Part shown: piece after piece, positions 1 through 7,525 of the stretch
How positions within the stretch are numbered: the first letter of the stretch is position 1
Layout of the letters: the number at the start of each line of letters is the position of its first letter
Assembly (NCBI GenBank): GCA_963785645.1
Contig: CAWAWG010000007.1
Coordinates: 62,001-126,000 of the forward strand
Reading direction: 5' to 3'
Source of the DNA: Trebonia sp963785645
GTDB lineage: Bacteria; Actinomycetota; Actinomycetes; Streptosporangiales; Streptosporangiaceae
Length of the DNA: 64,000 nucleotides
Translations under genes and position numbers: made by a program
Notes under the pieces: generated by a model
The model's database searches: none
The model's input: the letters and a program-made list of their open reading frames with translations, nothing else
Told to the model about the DNA's origin: nothing

Positions 1-1
1 C

Positions 2-205
2 GCGCACGGCCTGTCCAACGACGAGATCGCGGCCGCCATGGTGCTCAGCCCCGCGACGGCCAAGACCCACGTGAGCCGCGCGATGATCAAACTCGGCGCC
101 CGCGACCGCGCGCAGCTCGTCGTCTTCGCCTACCAGGCCGGCCTGGTCAGCCCGCGCGACCACGCGCCCCGCCCGCCTGCGGAACGCGGGCACCGTCCCC
201 GGTGA
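2..205 (+). CDS. LuxR-type response regulator, C-terminal HTH (partial)
   Basis: Only the last 67 codons are in the window. They read as a GerE/LuxR helix-turn-helix: an 'LSNDEIAAAMVLSPATAKTHVSR' type recognition region followed by 'LGARDRAQLVVFAYQAGLV', which is the usual C-terminus of NarL-family response regulators in actinomycetes. The receiver domain must lie upstream. The tail after the HTH is short and Arg/Pro-rich. It probably binds DNA as part of a two-component system, but partner and targets cannot be seen. The family call is firm; the specific role is unknown. Confidence 0.8.
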   Translation, partial: AHGLSNDEIAAAMVLSPATAKTHVSRAMIKLGARDRAQLVVFAYQAGLVSPRDHAPRPPAERGHRPR

Positions 206-296
206 CGGACGAAGCCGGCCAAGTCCTTAGTTCTTAACCGGCTGAGGGGTTTAGCGTGCGCTGTTGACGATTGCGCGAGCCGTGGCCAGCGCTGTA

Positions 297-314
297 GCGC
301 TTCTTGCTGTTATC
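297..314 (+). repeat. 18-nt intergenic motif, copy 1
   Basis: Exact GCGCTTCTTGCTGTTATC, between the LuxR gene and argG. Confidence 0.85.
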
Positions 315-384
315 ATTTATGGACTGGCGTCCTCGCACCCGCGGCGCACGGGACCAGGGGCGTACCGCACAGGGGGCTCCGGGC

Positions 385-404
385 GCTGCCGCGCACGCGG
401 CAGC
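385..404. terminator. Hairpin, possible bidirectional terminator
   Basis: Perfect 9-bp stem GCTGCCGCG/CGCGGCAGC with loop CA and no T-run. It lies between convergent genes, downstream of argG. Terminators without a U-tract are common in actinomycetes; function is inferred. Confidence 0.45.
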
Positions 405-474
405 AGGGCCCGGTCATCCCGCTGCCCGGGACGCCGTATGTCCCGGTTTGAAAAACCTGACGCCGGGACATGCT

Positions 475-492
475 CCGCTTCTTGCTGTTATC
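475..492 (+). repeat. 18-nt intergenic motif, copy 2
   Basis: One mismatch at the first base (CCGCTTCTTGCTGTTATC). It lies 5 nt beyond the argG stop codon and directly after the hairpin at 438-471. Confidence 0.8.
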
Positions 493-497
493 TGCGG

Positions 498-1955
498 CTA
501 GTCGGTGCCGGACTCCATGGCGGCGCGGTCGAGGAGTTCGTCGTCGGGGACCTCGCCCGCCGAGGCGATCGCCTCGGCGCCGCCCAGCGGCATCGCGCCG
601 ATGAGCTCGGCGGGCGACGGCGCCGCCCCGGCGCCGTCCGCTCCGATCAGCGCCGCGCGCACGCCGCCGAACATGCCCAGGCCCGCGTACTGCTCCAGCT
701 TGGCCCGGGAGTCGGCGATGTCCAGGTTGCGCATGGTGAGCTGGCCGATCCGGTCCGCGGGGCCGAATGCCGCGTCCTCCACCCGCTCCATCGAGAGCTT
801 GTCCGGGTGATAGCTGAACGCGGGACCGGACGTGTCCAGGATCGAGTAGTCCTCGCCGCGGCGCAGCCGGAGCGCGACCGAGCCGGTGACGGCGGTGCCG
901 ACCCAGCGCTGCAGCGACTCGCGGATCATCAGCGCCTGCGGGTCGAGCCAGCGGCCCTCGTACAGCAGCCGGCCCAGCTTGCGGCCCTCGGCGTGGTAGG
1001 CGGCGACCGAGTCCTCGTTGTGGATCGCGCAGACCAGGCGCTCGTAGGCGGCGTGCAGCAGGGCCATGCCGGGCGCCTCGTAGATGCCGCGCGACTTCGC
1101 CTCGATGATCCGGTTCTCGATCTGGTCGGACATGCCCAGGCCGTGCCTGCCGCCGATCGCGTTCGCCTCCAGGACCAGGTCGACGGCGTCGGCGTACTCC
1201 TTGCCGTTGATGGCAACCGGCCGGCCCTGGTCGAAGGTGACCGTGACGTCCTCGGCCAGGATCTCGACGGCCGGGTCCCAGAACCGGACGCCCATGATCG
1301 GCTCGACGAGCTCGATGCTCGCGCCGAGCTGCTCGAGCTGCTTGGCCTCGTGGGTGGCGCCCCAGATGTTCGCGTCGGTCGAGTAGGCCTTCTCCTTGCT
1401 GGCCCGGTAAGGCAGCGCGCGGTCGGTGAGCCACTGGGACATCTCCGCCCGGCCGCCGAGCTCGCTGACGAACTCCGCGTCGAGCCAGGGCTTGTAGATG
1501 CGCAGCGACGGGTTCGCCAGCAGCCCGTAGCGGTAGAACCGCTCGATGTCGTTGCCCTTGTAGGTCGAGCCGTCGCCCCAGATCTGCACGCTGTCCTCGA
1601 GCATGGCGCGGACGAGGAGCGTGCCGGTGACCGCGCGGCCGAGGGGCGTCGTGTTGAAGTAGGCGCGGCCGCCTGACCTGATGTGGAAGGCGCCGCACGC
1701 CAGGGCGGCCAGGCCTTCCTCGACAAGGGCCGCCCGGCAGTCGACGAGCCGGGCGCCCGCCGCGCCGTAGGCGCCGGCCCGGCCGGGGACCGACGCGATG
1801 TCGGGCTCGTCGTACTGGCCGAGGTCGGCGGTGTAGGTGTAAGGCACCGCCCCCTTCTCGCGCATCCACGCGACAGCCACCGACGTGTCCAGGCCGCCGG
1901 AGAAGGCGATACCCACGCGTTCACCGACAGGGAGGGAGGCGAGCACCTTGGTCAT
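498..1955 (-). CDS. argG: Argininosuccinate synthase
   Basis: Condenses citrulline and aspartate with ATP to argininosuccinate, the penultimate step of arginine synthesis; cytoplasmic. The N-terminus carries the ATP-pyrophosphatase loop 'FSGGLDTSVAV', followed by 'YTYTADLGQYDEPD' and 'GDGSTYKGNDIERFYRYG', as in the long actinobacterial ArgG type. From the chosen ATG the protein has 485 residues, normal for this type. I chose the ATG at 1955 because a perfect TATAAT lies 7 nt upstream, which makes the transcript leaderless; an ATG six codons further out overlaps that promoter. No other arg gene is adjacent. Regulation by ArgR is suggested by ATGCAT-type half-sites over the promoter. Confidence 0.95.
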   Translation of the reverse strand: MTKVLASLPVGERVGIAFSGGLDTSVAVAWMREKGAVPYTYTADLGQYDEPDIASVPGRAGAYGAAGARLVDCRAALVEEGLAALACGAFHIRSGGRAYFNTTPLGRAVTGTLLVRAMLEDSVQIWGDGSTYKGNDIERFYRYGLLANPSLRIYKPWLDAEFVSELGGRAEMSQWLTDRALPYRASKEKAYSTDANIWGATHEAKQLEQLGASIELVEPIMGVRFWDPAVEILAEDVTVTFDQGRPVAINGKEYADAVDLVLEANAIGGRHGLGMSDQIENRIIEAKSRGIYEAPGMALLHAAYERLVCAIHNEDSVAAYHAEGRKLGRLLYEGRWLDPQALMIRESLQRWVGTAVTGSVALRLRRGEDYSILDTSGPAFSYHPDKLSMERVEDAAFGPADRIGQLTMRNLDIADSRAKLEQYAGLGMFGGVRAALIGADGAGAAPSPAELIGAMPLGGAEAIASAGEVPDDELLDRAAMESGTD

Positions 1956-1992
1956 GACTGAAATTATATGCATACCACTGCATGACCATGCA
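1956..1992 (-). promoter_or_regulatory. argG promoter with ArgR-like operator
   Basis: Minus-strand -10 TATAAT at 1963-1968, 7 nt before the ATG, implies transcription starts at or next to the start codon (leaderless mRNA). Half-sites TTGCAT, CATGCA and TATGCATA cover 1967-1992 and resemble ATGCAT-type ARG boxes known from Streptomyces. The operator call rests on resemblance only. Confidence 0.55.
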
Positions 1993-2422
1993 ACACCTTG
2001 CGCCGGCCAGCGCGCCCGGCGGCGCTTGTTGCTGTTATCTACCGGGCGGCCGTCCCGGTCACGGAGGGCCGCTGCCGCCCGCCTTCCCGCCGGGCCCGCC
2101 CGGGTCGGCGCGGCCGGCCGGCGGGCCGCGCCGACCCGGATCCAGGCGGCGCCGGCCGTCCCCGGAACGCGGCAGACCCGGCGGCAGCCCCCGCGCGAGC
2201 CGTTTCCCCGGAGGCGGCCGGCGTGCCGCGGGATCCGTACGGCGCCGCAGAAGTCACACCGGGCACGCTCTCACCAGCCGCCTGCCAGGTTCCTTTCTGC
2301 CCCGTGACTCACGCCGGGCACTCTACGCAGGAAATGCCACTATTTCCCTAAAAAGGCAAGTCTGCAATTCTTCCTGTTTTACGCTTCGACTTACCTGTAT
2401 GCCGCACATCAGGAGGAATTAC
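1993..2422. other. Divergent intergenic region upstream of the binding lipoprotein
   Basis: No gene supported. It carries one motif copy (2022-2039) and then a very GC-rich stretch with only shadow ORFs. From about 2330 to 2410 the sequence becomes clearly AT-richer, as expected for the promoter of the lipoprotein gene, but I cannot fix -35/-10 boxes with confidence. Confidence 0.4.
2022..2039 (+). repeat. 18-nt intergenic motif, copy 3
   Basis: One internal mismatch (GCGCTTGTTGCTGTTATC). It lies in the divergent argG/lipoprotein intergenic region. Confidence 0.75.
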
Positions 2423-3421
2423 TTGTTCCGCTCATCCATGCGCATTCTCGCGCCCCCCGTCGCAATAGCCTTGATAGCCCTTTCGGGCTGCGGGGGCATA
2501 GCCGCCACCGCCGGCAGTACTAGCCCGAACGGGCTACAGAAAACGACCCTTAACGTGTCCGTCGTGCCGGCCGTCGATTCCGCCGGATTTTTCGTCGCGC
2601 TGCACGACGGCCTGTTCGCCAAGCAGGGCCTGACCATCGACTACACCCCCGCGGTCAGCAGCGACGTGGTGATCGACCAGCAGATCGCCGGGAAATACGA
2701 CATTACCGGCGGGAACTACGTCTCCTACATCCAGCACTATGTGGATCAGCACCAGCCGCTTGAGATCATCGCCGAGGGATCGGTGATGCAGCAGGGGACG
2801 CAGGCCATCTACACGATGCCGGACTCGAAAATCAAGACCCTTTCGGATCTAAAAGGGCACCTGCTCGGCATCAACGCACCCCTCAATATTAACTATCTGC
2901 TCGCCGCATCGGTGCTCACCGAGAACGGCATCAAACTGAACCAGGTGGACTTCCCCACCACGCCGATTCCGTTCCCCGACATGGCGGCGGAACTCGCCGC
3001 GGGGAAGATCGACGCGGCGGCGATGCCGGAACCGTTCGCCACCTCCGCCGAGCAGAAGTACGGAGCGGTGGAGCTCTCGGACCTCAACCAGGGGGCCACG
3101 GAGCAGTTTCCGATCCAGGGATACGTCGTGACGAAGGCCTGGGCCGAGCAGAACCCCGGCACCCTGAAGGCGTTCGTCTCGGCACTCGCGCAGGGCCAGG
3201 CGCTCGCCGACACCAGCCGGTCCTCCGTCGAGCAGGCCATGGAGACCATCAAGGGCGGGCCGCAGAACGGGCAGATCCCGCCGATCGTCGCCTCGGTGAT
3301 GGCGGTGAACATCTACCCCACCTCCATCGACAAGGTCCGGATCCAGCGCGTGGCCGACGTGATGTACCAGTTCGGCCTGCTGCACGCCCGGTTCAACGTC
3401 AGCCCGATGATCGGCCCCTGA
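2423..3421 (+). CDS. NitT/TauT-family ABC substrate-binding lipoprotein
   Basis: 332-residue extracytoplasmic binding protein. A hydrophobic signal ends in the lipobox 'LSGC', so it is probably lipid-anchored to the outer face of the membrane. The mature part has the SsuA/THI5-like pattern: 'PAVDSAGFFVALHDGLFAKQGL', a 'DITGGNYVSYIQ' segment and 'AAMPEPFATSAE' near the hinge. The TTG start is set by AGGAGGA at 2411-2417 with 5-nt spacing; an ATG at 2438 is the alternative. No permease or ATPase gene is adjacent, so it is an orphan, and the ligand is unknown (sulfonate, nitrate and pyrimidine precursors are all family ligands). A decayed C-terminal copy of a close paralog lies at 22875-22993. 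Confidence 0.88.
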   Translation: MFRSSMRILAPPVAIALIALSGCGGIAATAGSTSPNGLQKTTLNVSVVPAVDSAGFFVALHDGLFAKQGLTIDYTPAVSSDVVIDQQIAGKYDITGGNYVSYIQHYVDQHQPLEIIAEGSVMQQGTQAIYTMPDSKIKTLSDLKGHLLGINAPLNINYLLAASVLTENGIKLNQVDFPTTPIPFPDMAAELAAGKIDAAAMPEPFATSAEQKYGAVELSDLNQGATEQFPIQGYVVTKAWAEQNPGTLKAFVSALAQGQALADTSRSSVEQAMETIKGGPQNGQIPPIVASVMAVNIYPTSIDKVRIQRVADVMYQFGLLHARFNVSPMIGP

Positions 3422-3461
3422 CGCGCCCGGGAACGCGCAGGGCAGGTGAGGGCCAGCGCAA

Positions 3462-3479
3462 GCGCTTCTTGCTGTTATC
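3462..3479 (+). repeat. 18-nt intergenic motif, copy 4
   Basis: Exact copy, 41 nt after the lipoprotein stop and immediately before the 20-bp hairpin at 3484-3529. Confidence 0.85.
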
Positions 3480-3483
3480 AGTT

Positions 3484-3529
3484 CGCGGGCGCTGGTCACC
3501 GCGTGACAGCGCGGTGACCAGCGCCCGCG
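3484..3529. terminator. Strong hairpin terminator
   Basis: Perfect 20-bp inverted repeat (3484-3503 with 3510-3529) around the loop TGACAG. There is no T-tract. It sits between the convergent lipoprotein gene and the K+ channel remnant, so it is likely a bidirectional terminator. Confidence 0.75.
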
Positions 3530-3656
3530 CGGCGCGGGCCGGCGCGGGCGACCAGCCGCTGCCGGCATCGCGCCCGCTGGCCGATCCGCGGGGCCTCCGC
3601 GCCCGTGACGCCCAGACGGGCGGCGTACTTGAGGGAGCAGCCGGGCGCCTGGGCGG

Positions 3657-4002
3657 CTACCGGCCGGGTTGCCCGGCACCCGGGTTCTGCGGCTGGCGCT
3701 GACGGCCGCGGGTGACGGCGCCGAGAATGATCTTGACTCCGATCCCGAGGATGATCAGATCGGTGACGATCTGCCCGGTGACCAGGAGCCGTGCTCCCTC
3801 TGACTTGGCTGTGATGTCACCGAACCCGACCGTGGTGAACACGGTGACGGCGAAGTACAGCGCGTCGGTGTGGGTCAGTTTCCCGCCGAACTGCTCGCGG
3901 CCAGTTGACCCCGGCGGGGTTAAGTTCGAACACCTTCGACAGCCAGCCCGCGGCCTTCCCCGGGTGGGCGGGCCGTTCTTCCCGTCCGGTTGCACTGGGC
4001 AT
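3657..4002 (-). pseudogene. Truncated, frameshifted potassium channel
   Basis: The 3' part encodes an Ion_trans_2-type pore: 'THTDALYFAVTVFTTVGFGDITAKSE' with the K+ selectivity filter TVGFGD, then one hydrophobic inner helix ('LVTGQIVTDLIILGIGVKIILGAV'). The 5' part starts at an ATG (4002) with GAGGAGG 6 nt upstream but is in another frame, reading 'GWLSKVFELNPAGVNWPR' before a frame change near 3900. No first transmembrane helix precedes the pore, so at least TM1 is missing; two-helix channels need both. The N-terminal segment may come from a different membrane protein, making this a chimera. It should not encode a working channel as it stands. Confidence 0.7.
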
Positions 4003-4004
4003 GG

Positions 4005-4208
4005 TCAGCCTCCTCGCTGCCTCCGCGCGTACGCCGTCGAGCCGGACATCGTGGTGACCGCGGCGCGGAACCGCTGCGCGATCCCGGTCAGCGCCGGGTT
4101 TCCGGTGTACAGGCCCGTGGTCTCGTGCTCCGCGACCCGCCCGTCCGCGCCGGGCCGGCCCGCCATGACGCCGCCGGGGCGCGCGGCCAGCTCATCCAAC
4201 TCGCTCAT
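4005..4208 (-). CDS. Small hypothetical protein (67 aa)
   Basis: ATG at 4208; the stop is 2 nt from the channel remnant's start, and the channel's Shine-Dalgarno lies inside the last codons, so the two were probably coupled. The product begins 'MSELDELAARPGGVMAG' and ends Arg-rich ('STAYARRQRGG'). No domain recognised. It could itself be a fragment, since the region around it is eroded. Confidence 0.3.
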   Translation of the reverse strand: MSELDELAARPGGVMAGRPGADGRVAEHETTGLYTGNPALTGIAQRFRAAVTTMSGSTAYARRQRGG

Positions 4209-4504
4209 CTCGGGCCTGCCTTCCTGGCTTCCGCAGGACGTACCGGTGGCAGCCTGCCAGGTAAACGGGGCGCCGCCATCCTCCGCCAGGGGTGAGCCTC
4301 GGCCGGCCGCCACCGGAGCGGGATGACCCGCGTCCGTCGTGAAGCCGCGGTCCAGCCTGCCGACGATGAGGACGTCCCGCTTATCCGGGAACTCCGGGTT
4401 GAGCAGCCTCCCGGTCCCCGGGCGCTTCCTGATCGGGCGGCCACCGCCGACGAGGAACTGGCGGGGACAGGCGGAGCACGTATCCGTTCGGGATCGTCAT
4501 GGGG
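4209..4504. other. No convincing gene
   Basis: Several open frames on the minus strand but none with a start signal or a recognisable family. A stretch reading 'DVLIVGRLDRGFTTDAGHP' may be a piece of an old gene. I see no hairpins worth reporting. Confidence 0.3.
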
Positions 4505-5326
4505 TCAGTGGCGGCTGACCCAGTTCGCCACCAGCGTGTTGAATTTCCCGGCTTCTTCCCACATCGGGCAGTGACCGCTCTCCTCGAACACGACGTACTC
4601 CGCCTCGGGGAGGCTGCTGGCCAGCCATTGACCGGACCCGAGCTTGATGACTTTCTCGTCGCTGCCCCAGACCAGGCAGTGGGGAATCTTCTAGCCCGCC
4701 ACCTTGCCGCGGTAGTCCTTGAGCGTCTGATCGACGAAGATCAGCGTGCCTGCGTTCGCGCCTACCTGGCAGATCGCGTCGACGAAGCCGGCCAGTTCCC
4801 CCGGGCTCAGTTCGTTCTTGAACATCAGGGGGGTAAACCCCGTGAAGAATGCCCGGAAGTTGTCCTGCATGCCCCCGAGGTAGCCGCGCAGCCCGGGGAT
4901 ATCAGCGATTCCGTACGGCCAGTCGAGCTGGGTGAGGTCGGACGGCCCCTGCGAGACGACTACTACGCTGGAGAGCCGGTCTTCTCCGAACTGCGCGATG
5001 TAGTCCCAGAGCACGAATGAGCCCATTGACCAGCCGACCGCGGTGACGTGCGTCAGGTCAAGGTGCTCAAGAAGCGCCCGGACGTCGCGTGCGTACTGTG
5101 CGACGGTATGGCCTCCCTCAACCGGCGCGGAGTCTCCGTGGGAGCGGAAGTCCACTGCGATGACCCGGTGGTCCCGCGCGAGCGGTTCAACGTTGCGGCC
5201 GAAGAACCGTCGCGACATGCACACGCCGTGCAGTAGCAGGATGGGGCGGCCCGTGCCGGTGTCGGTGTCGGTGTCGGTGTACGCGATCCTGGCGCCGTCC
5301 GGGAGCTCAAGTGTCTGGGTTGTCAT
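4505..5326 (-). pseudogene. Alpha/beta hydrolase interrupted by an in-frame amber codon
   Basis: Reads as a 3-oxoadipate-enol-lactonase-like alpha/beta hydrolase: oxyanion segment 'LLLHGVCMSRRFFG', nucleophile elbow 'GWSMGS', then after a TAG at 4691-4693 the same frame continues 'KIPHCLVWGSDEKVI' (acid residue) and 'FEESGHCPMWEE' (catalytic His) to a TGA at 4505. The amber codon at residue 212 therefore removes two thirds of the catalytic triad. No frame change is involved: one base would restore it. The start ATG has GGAGGAAGAGGATC upstream. It follows acdS by 70 nt on the same strand and was probably co-transcribed. A 'TDTDTDTGTG' run near the N-terminus reflects a small tandem repeat. Confidence 0.8.
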
Positions 5327-5396
5327 GATCCTCTTCCTCCGTCCCGGCTGGCGGGCGCGGTTGCCGGCCAGCGGGCGTCCGGTTGACGCAGGTTGC

Positions 5397-6407
5397 CTAG
5401 CTGCGGAACAGGCCTGCGTAAGCATTCAGCGCGGGCTGTCCGCCCAGGTGCGCGTACAAGACATTTGAGCCGGGCTCGAGCTGGCCGCTGCTCACGAGGT
5501 CGATGAGCCCGGCCATGGACTTGCCCTCGTACACCGGGTCTATGATCATGCCCTCAAGCCGGCCGCTGAGCCGTATGGCGTCCAGCGTGGAATCGACCGG
5601 GATGCCGTAGTAGTCACCCGCCCACCCGCCGAGGACGGTGATCTCGTCATCGCGCAGTTCGCGGCCCAGCCCGATCAGGTTCGCGGTGTTGCGGGCGATC
5701 TTGTCTACCTGCGCGCGGGTTTCCTGAAGTTTCGCCGAGGCATCGATGCCGATGACACGGCGGGGGCGGTCTTGGCCCGCGAATCCGGCGATCATCCCGG
5801 CGTGAGTGGAGCCGGTGACACTGCACACGATTACGGTGTCGAAGAAAACGCCGAGTTCACGCTCCTGCTGCTCGACTTCATCGGCCCAGTTGGCGAACCC
5901 CAGGCCGCCCAGCCGGTGATCGGATGCCCCGGCGGGGATCGCGTAAGGGGTTCCGCCTTGCGCCCGGACGTCCTCGATGGCCTCTTCCCAGCTGCTCTTG
6001 AACCCGATGCCGAAGCCGGCATCGACGAGGCGCACCTGCGCGCCCATGATCCGGGAGAGCAGGATGTTCCCGACTCGGTCGTTCACCACGTCGGGCCAGT
6101 CCACCCAGCTCTCTTGCACGAGGACGGCCTGCAGGCCGAGCTTGGCCGCCACCGCCGCCACCTGACGGGTGTGATTGGACTGGATGCCGCCGATCGAAAC
6201 CAGGTGGGTGGCGCCCTGGGCGAGAGCTTCGGGCACCAGGTACTCCAGCTTGCGCGTCTTGTTGCCCCCGTAGGCGAGTCCGGAGTTGCAGTCCTCCCGC
6301 TTCGCCCAGATCGCGGCGCCCCCCAGGTGCTTCGAGAGCCGCTCCAGCGGGTGGACCGGGCTTGGGCCGAACATGAGCGGATAGCGGGCGAAGTCGCTAA
6401 GCGGCAC
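5397..6407 (-). CDS. acdS: 1-aminocyclopropane-1-carboxylate deaminase
   Basis: 336-residue PLP enzyme that opens ACC to 2-oxobutyrate and ammonia; in soil bacteria this lowers plant ethylene. The PLP lysine lies in 'YGGNKTRKLEYL', the substrate serine motif is 'GGIQSNHTRQVAAVAAKLG', and 'DPVYEGKSMAGLIDLV' holds the Tyr/Glu pair typical of true ACC deaminases rather than D-cysteine desulfhydrases. Length matches the family (about 338). The GTG start has AGGAG 6 nt upstream. It follows a GntR gene (gap 85 nt) and precedes the hydrolase. Control by the upstream GntR is likely. D-cysteine desulfhydrase is the main alternative. Confidence 0.92.
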   Translation of the reverse strand: MPLSDFARYPLMFGPSPVHPLERLSKHLGGAAIWAKREDCNSGLAYGGNKTRKLEYLVPEALAQGATHLVSIGGIQSNHTRQVAAVAAKLGLQAVLVQESWVDWPDVVNDRVGNILLSRIMGAQVRLVDAGFGIGFKSSWEEAIEDVRAQGGTPYAIPAGASDHRLGGLGFANWADEVEQQERELGVFFDTVIVCSVTGSTHAGMIAGFAGQDRPRRVIGIDASAKLQETRAQVDKIARNTANLIGLGRELRDDEITVLGGWAGDYYGIPVDSTLDAIRLSGRLEGMIIDPVYEGKSMAGLIDLVSSGQLEPGSNVLYAHLGGQPALNAYAGLFRS

Positions 6408-6492
6408 GATTTGCTCCTGAATGGTGAGCGGTTAAGCGCAATGCGCTGGATACGGCCGCGGCGGGCACGGCCCTCGCGGCGCCGGGCGAGCG

Positions 6493-7155
6493 CTAGTCTT
6501 CCGGCTCGTCCAGCAGCTGCAAGGTCTGCCAGTTGGCCCGGGCGACAGCGCCCGCGCCCTCGGCGTCTCCAGCAGCGCACCGGTCAATGATCTTCTGGTG
6601 CAGCGCGACCGAGGACCGGCCGGTGAGCGATGAGAACCGCAGCCGTTCCGCCCGGCGCACAAGGGGAGCGACCTGGTCGAGCACGGAACTGGCAATCGGG
6701 TTGAGCGACGCCGCCACGGCCACTGCGTGGAAGGCGTCGTCGGCCGCGAGTGCCGCCTCGACGTCATTGTGCCGCAGAGCCGTCGCGAAGCGCGCGTTGG
6801 CCTCGCGCATCGCGTCGAGGTCGTCGTCCGACATCTGCGGCACGGCTTCCCGGACCGCCAGCTCGTGAATGGCCGCGGCCACTGACTGGGCCGACCGGGT
6901 CTTCCTGACGTCGAGCGGGCTGACGATCGTGAACCGCCCGGGCTTGGTCTGCACCAGCCCGGCCTGCTCGAGCCGCGACAGCGCCTCACGGATGGGCGTG
7001 CGGCTGACGCCGAGCCAGCCGATCAGGTCGGTATCGCTCAGGCGCTCGCCGGGAGCGAACGTACCGTCGATGATTGCGTCGCGGATGGCACGGTACGCGT
7101 CGTCGCGTAGCAGCGATTTCGCGAGAAGGCCGTGGCCGGTTGAAGGTACTGGCAC
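6493..7155 (-). CDS. GntR-family (FadR subfamily) regulator
   Basis: 220 residues. N-terminal winged helix ('DAYRAIRDAIIDGTFAPGERLSDTDLIGWLGVSRTPIREALSRLEQAGLV') and an all-helical FCD-type ligand domain with spaced His residues ('DDAFHAVAVAAS', 'LHQKIIDRC'). It is the first gene of the acdS transcription unit and is divergent from the permease gene. The GTG start lies one nucleotide from an operator that recurs in front of the permease, so it probably represses both units until its ligand (perhaps ACC or a product) is present. In soil bacteria acdS is more often under Lrp/AcdR, so GntR control is a variation. Confidence 0.88.
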   Translation of the reverse strand: MPVPSTGHGLLAKSLLRDDAYRAIRDAIIDGTFAPGERLSDTDLIGWLGVSRTPIREALSRLEQAGLVQTKPGRFTIVSPLDVRKTRSAQSVAAAIHELAVREAVPQMSDDDLDAMREANARFATALRHNDVEAALAADDAFHAVAVAASLNPIASSVLDQVAPLVRRAERLRFSSLTGRSSVALHQKIIDRCAAGDAEGAGAVARANWQTLQLLDEPED

Positions 7156-7191
7156 GCAAAATATTGCACACTACAATCCGGGAGCTGTCAA
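7156..7191 (-). promoter_or_regulatory. gntR-acdS promoter and operator 1
   Basis: Operator GCAAAATATTGCAC at 7156-7169 directly abuts the GTG start. On the minus strand TTGACA (7186-7191) is followed after 17 nt by TGCAAT inside the operator, then 7 nt to GTG, which fits a leaderless, autorepressed promoter. Confidence 0.65.
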
Positions 7192-7309
7192 CCGCCTCCG
7201 AACTGCCAGCCGGGCGACCCGCGTGCCCGTCCCGGCCGCGATCGCGCCGGCTGCATGATCGCAGCTCGTCACCGAGGGACGTCGCACTGGGACCGTGACC
7301 AAGGGAGGC

Positions 7310-7344
7310 TTGACACCGGGCATCCAGGATGCAAAATATTGCAC
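7310..7344 (+). promoter_or_regulatory. Permease-side promoter and operator 2
   Basis: The same 14-mer GCAAAATATTGCAC recurs at 7331-7344, 15 nt after a consensus TTGACA at 7310-7315. The two operators are 175 bp apart in the divergent control region. Confidence 0.65.
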
Positions 7345-7432
7345 TTACCGCTGGCATCGCCTGGTTGCGAGGTCAAGTCCGGCGGATCGCGGCCTGCGGG
7401 ACGCACGGCCGCAGACGTAAGGGAGACGCAAG

Positions 7433-7525
7433 ATGCCCCAGGCTCCACGCAGATACCCGGCGCCGTCCGGTCCAGCCTTCGCCAAGGCCGGCGCTTCCGC
7501 ACAAGCGGCCGGTACACCCGCATGA
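7433..7525 (+). CDS. 30-codon upstream ORF, coupled to the permease
   Basis: ATG preceded by AAGGGAGACGCAAG, a good ribosome site. It encodes 30 Ala/Pro-rich residues and ends in TGA overlapping the permease ATG (ATGA). The permease itself has no ribosome site, so this ORF may exist to deliver ribosomes by translational coupling. No homology recognised. Confidence 0.45.
   Translation: MPQAPRRYPAPSGPAFAKAGASAQAAGTPA

Larger units (their letters stand above)
206..497. other. Convergent intergenic region with hairpins and two copies of the 18-nt motif
   Basis: No gene seen. It holds two + strand copies of the 18-nt motif and two hairpins between the LuxR gene and argG, which converge here. One hairpin (385-404) has a perfect 9-bp stem and a 2-nt loop and may terminate transcription. 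The other (438-471) has a 9-bp stem ATGTCCCGG/CCGGGACAT and a loop containing TGAAAAACCTGACG, a 14-mer repeated exactly at 30768-30781. Confidence 0.6.

Noticed and set aside
313..1869. Long ORFs on both strands overlapping argG
   Set aside because: GC-driven shadows of argG in other frames.
4691..4693. Amber codon as pyrrolysine or programmed readthrough
   Set aside because: No sign of Pyl genes and no readthrough context; a nonsense mutation or error is simpler.
5245..5285. Tandem GTGTCG repeat in the hydrolase as a phase-variable tract
   Set aside because: The unit is 6 bp, so changes in copy number stay in frame and cannot switch the gene.
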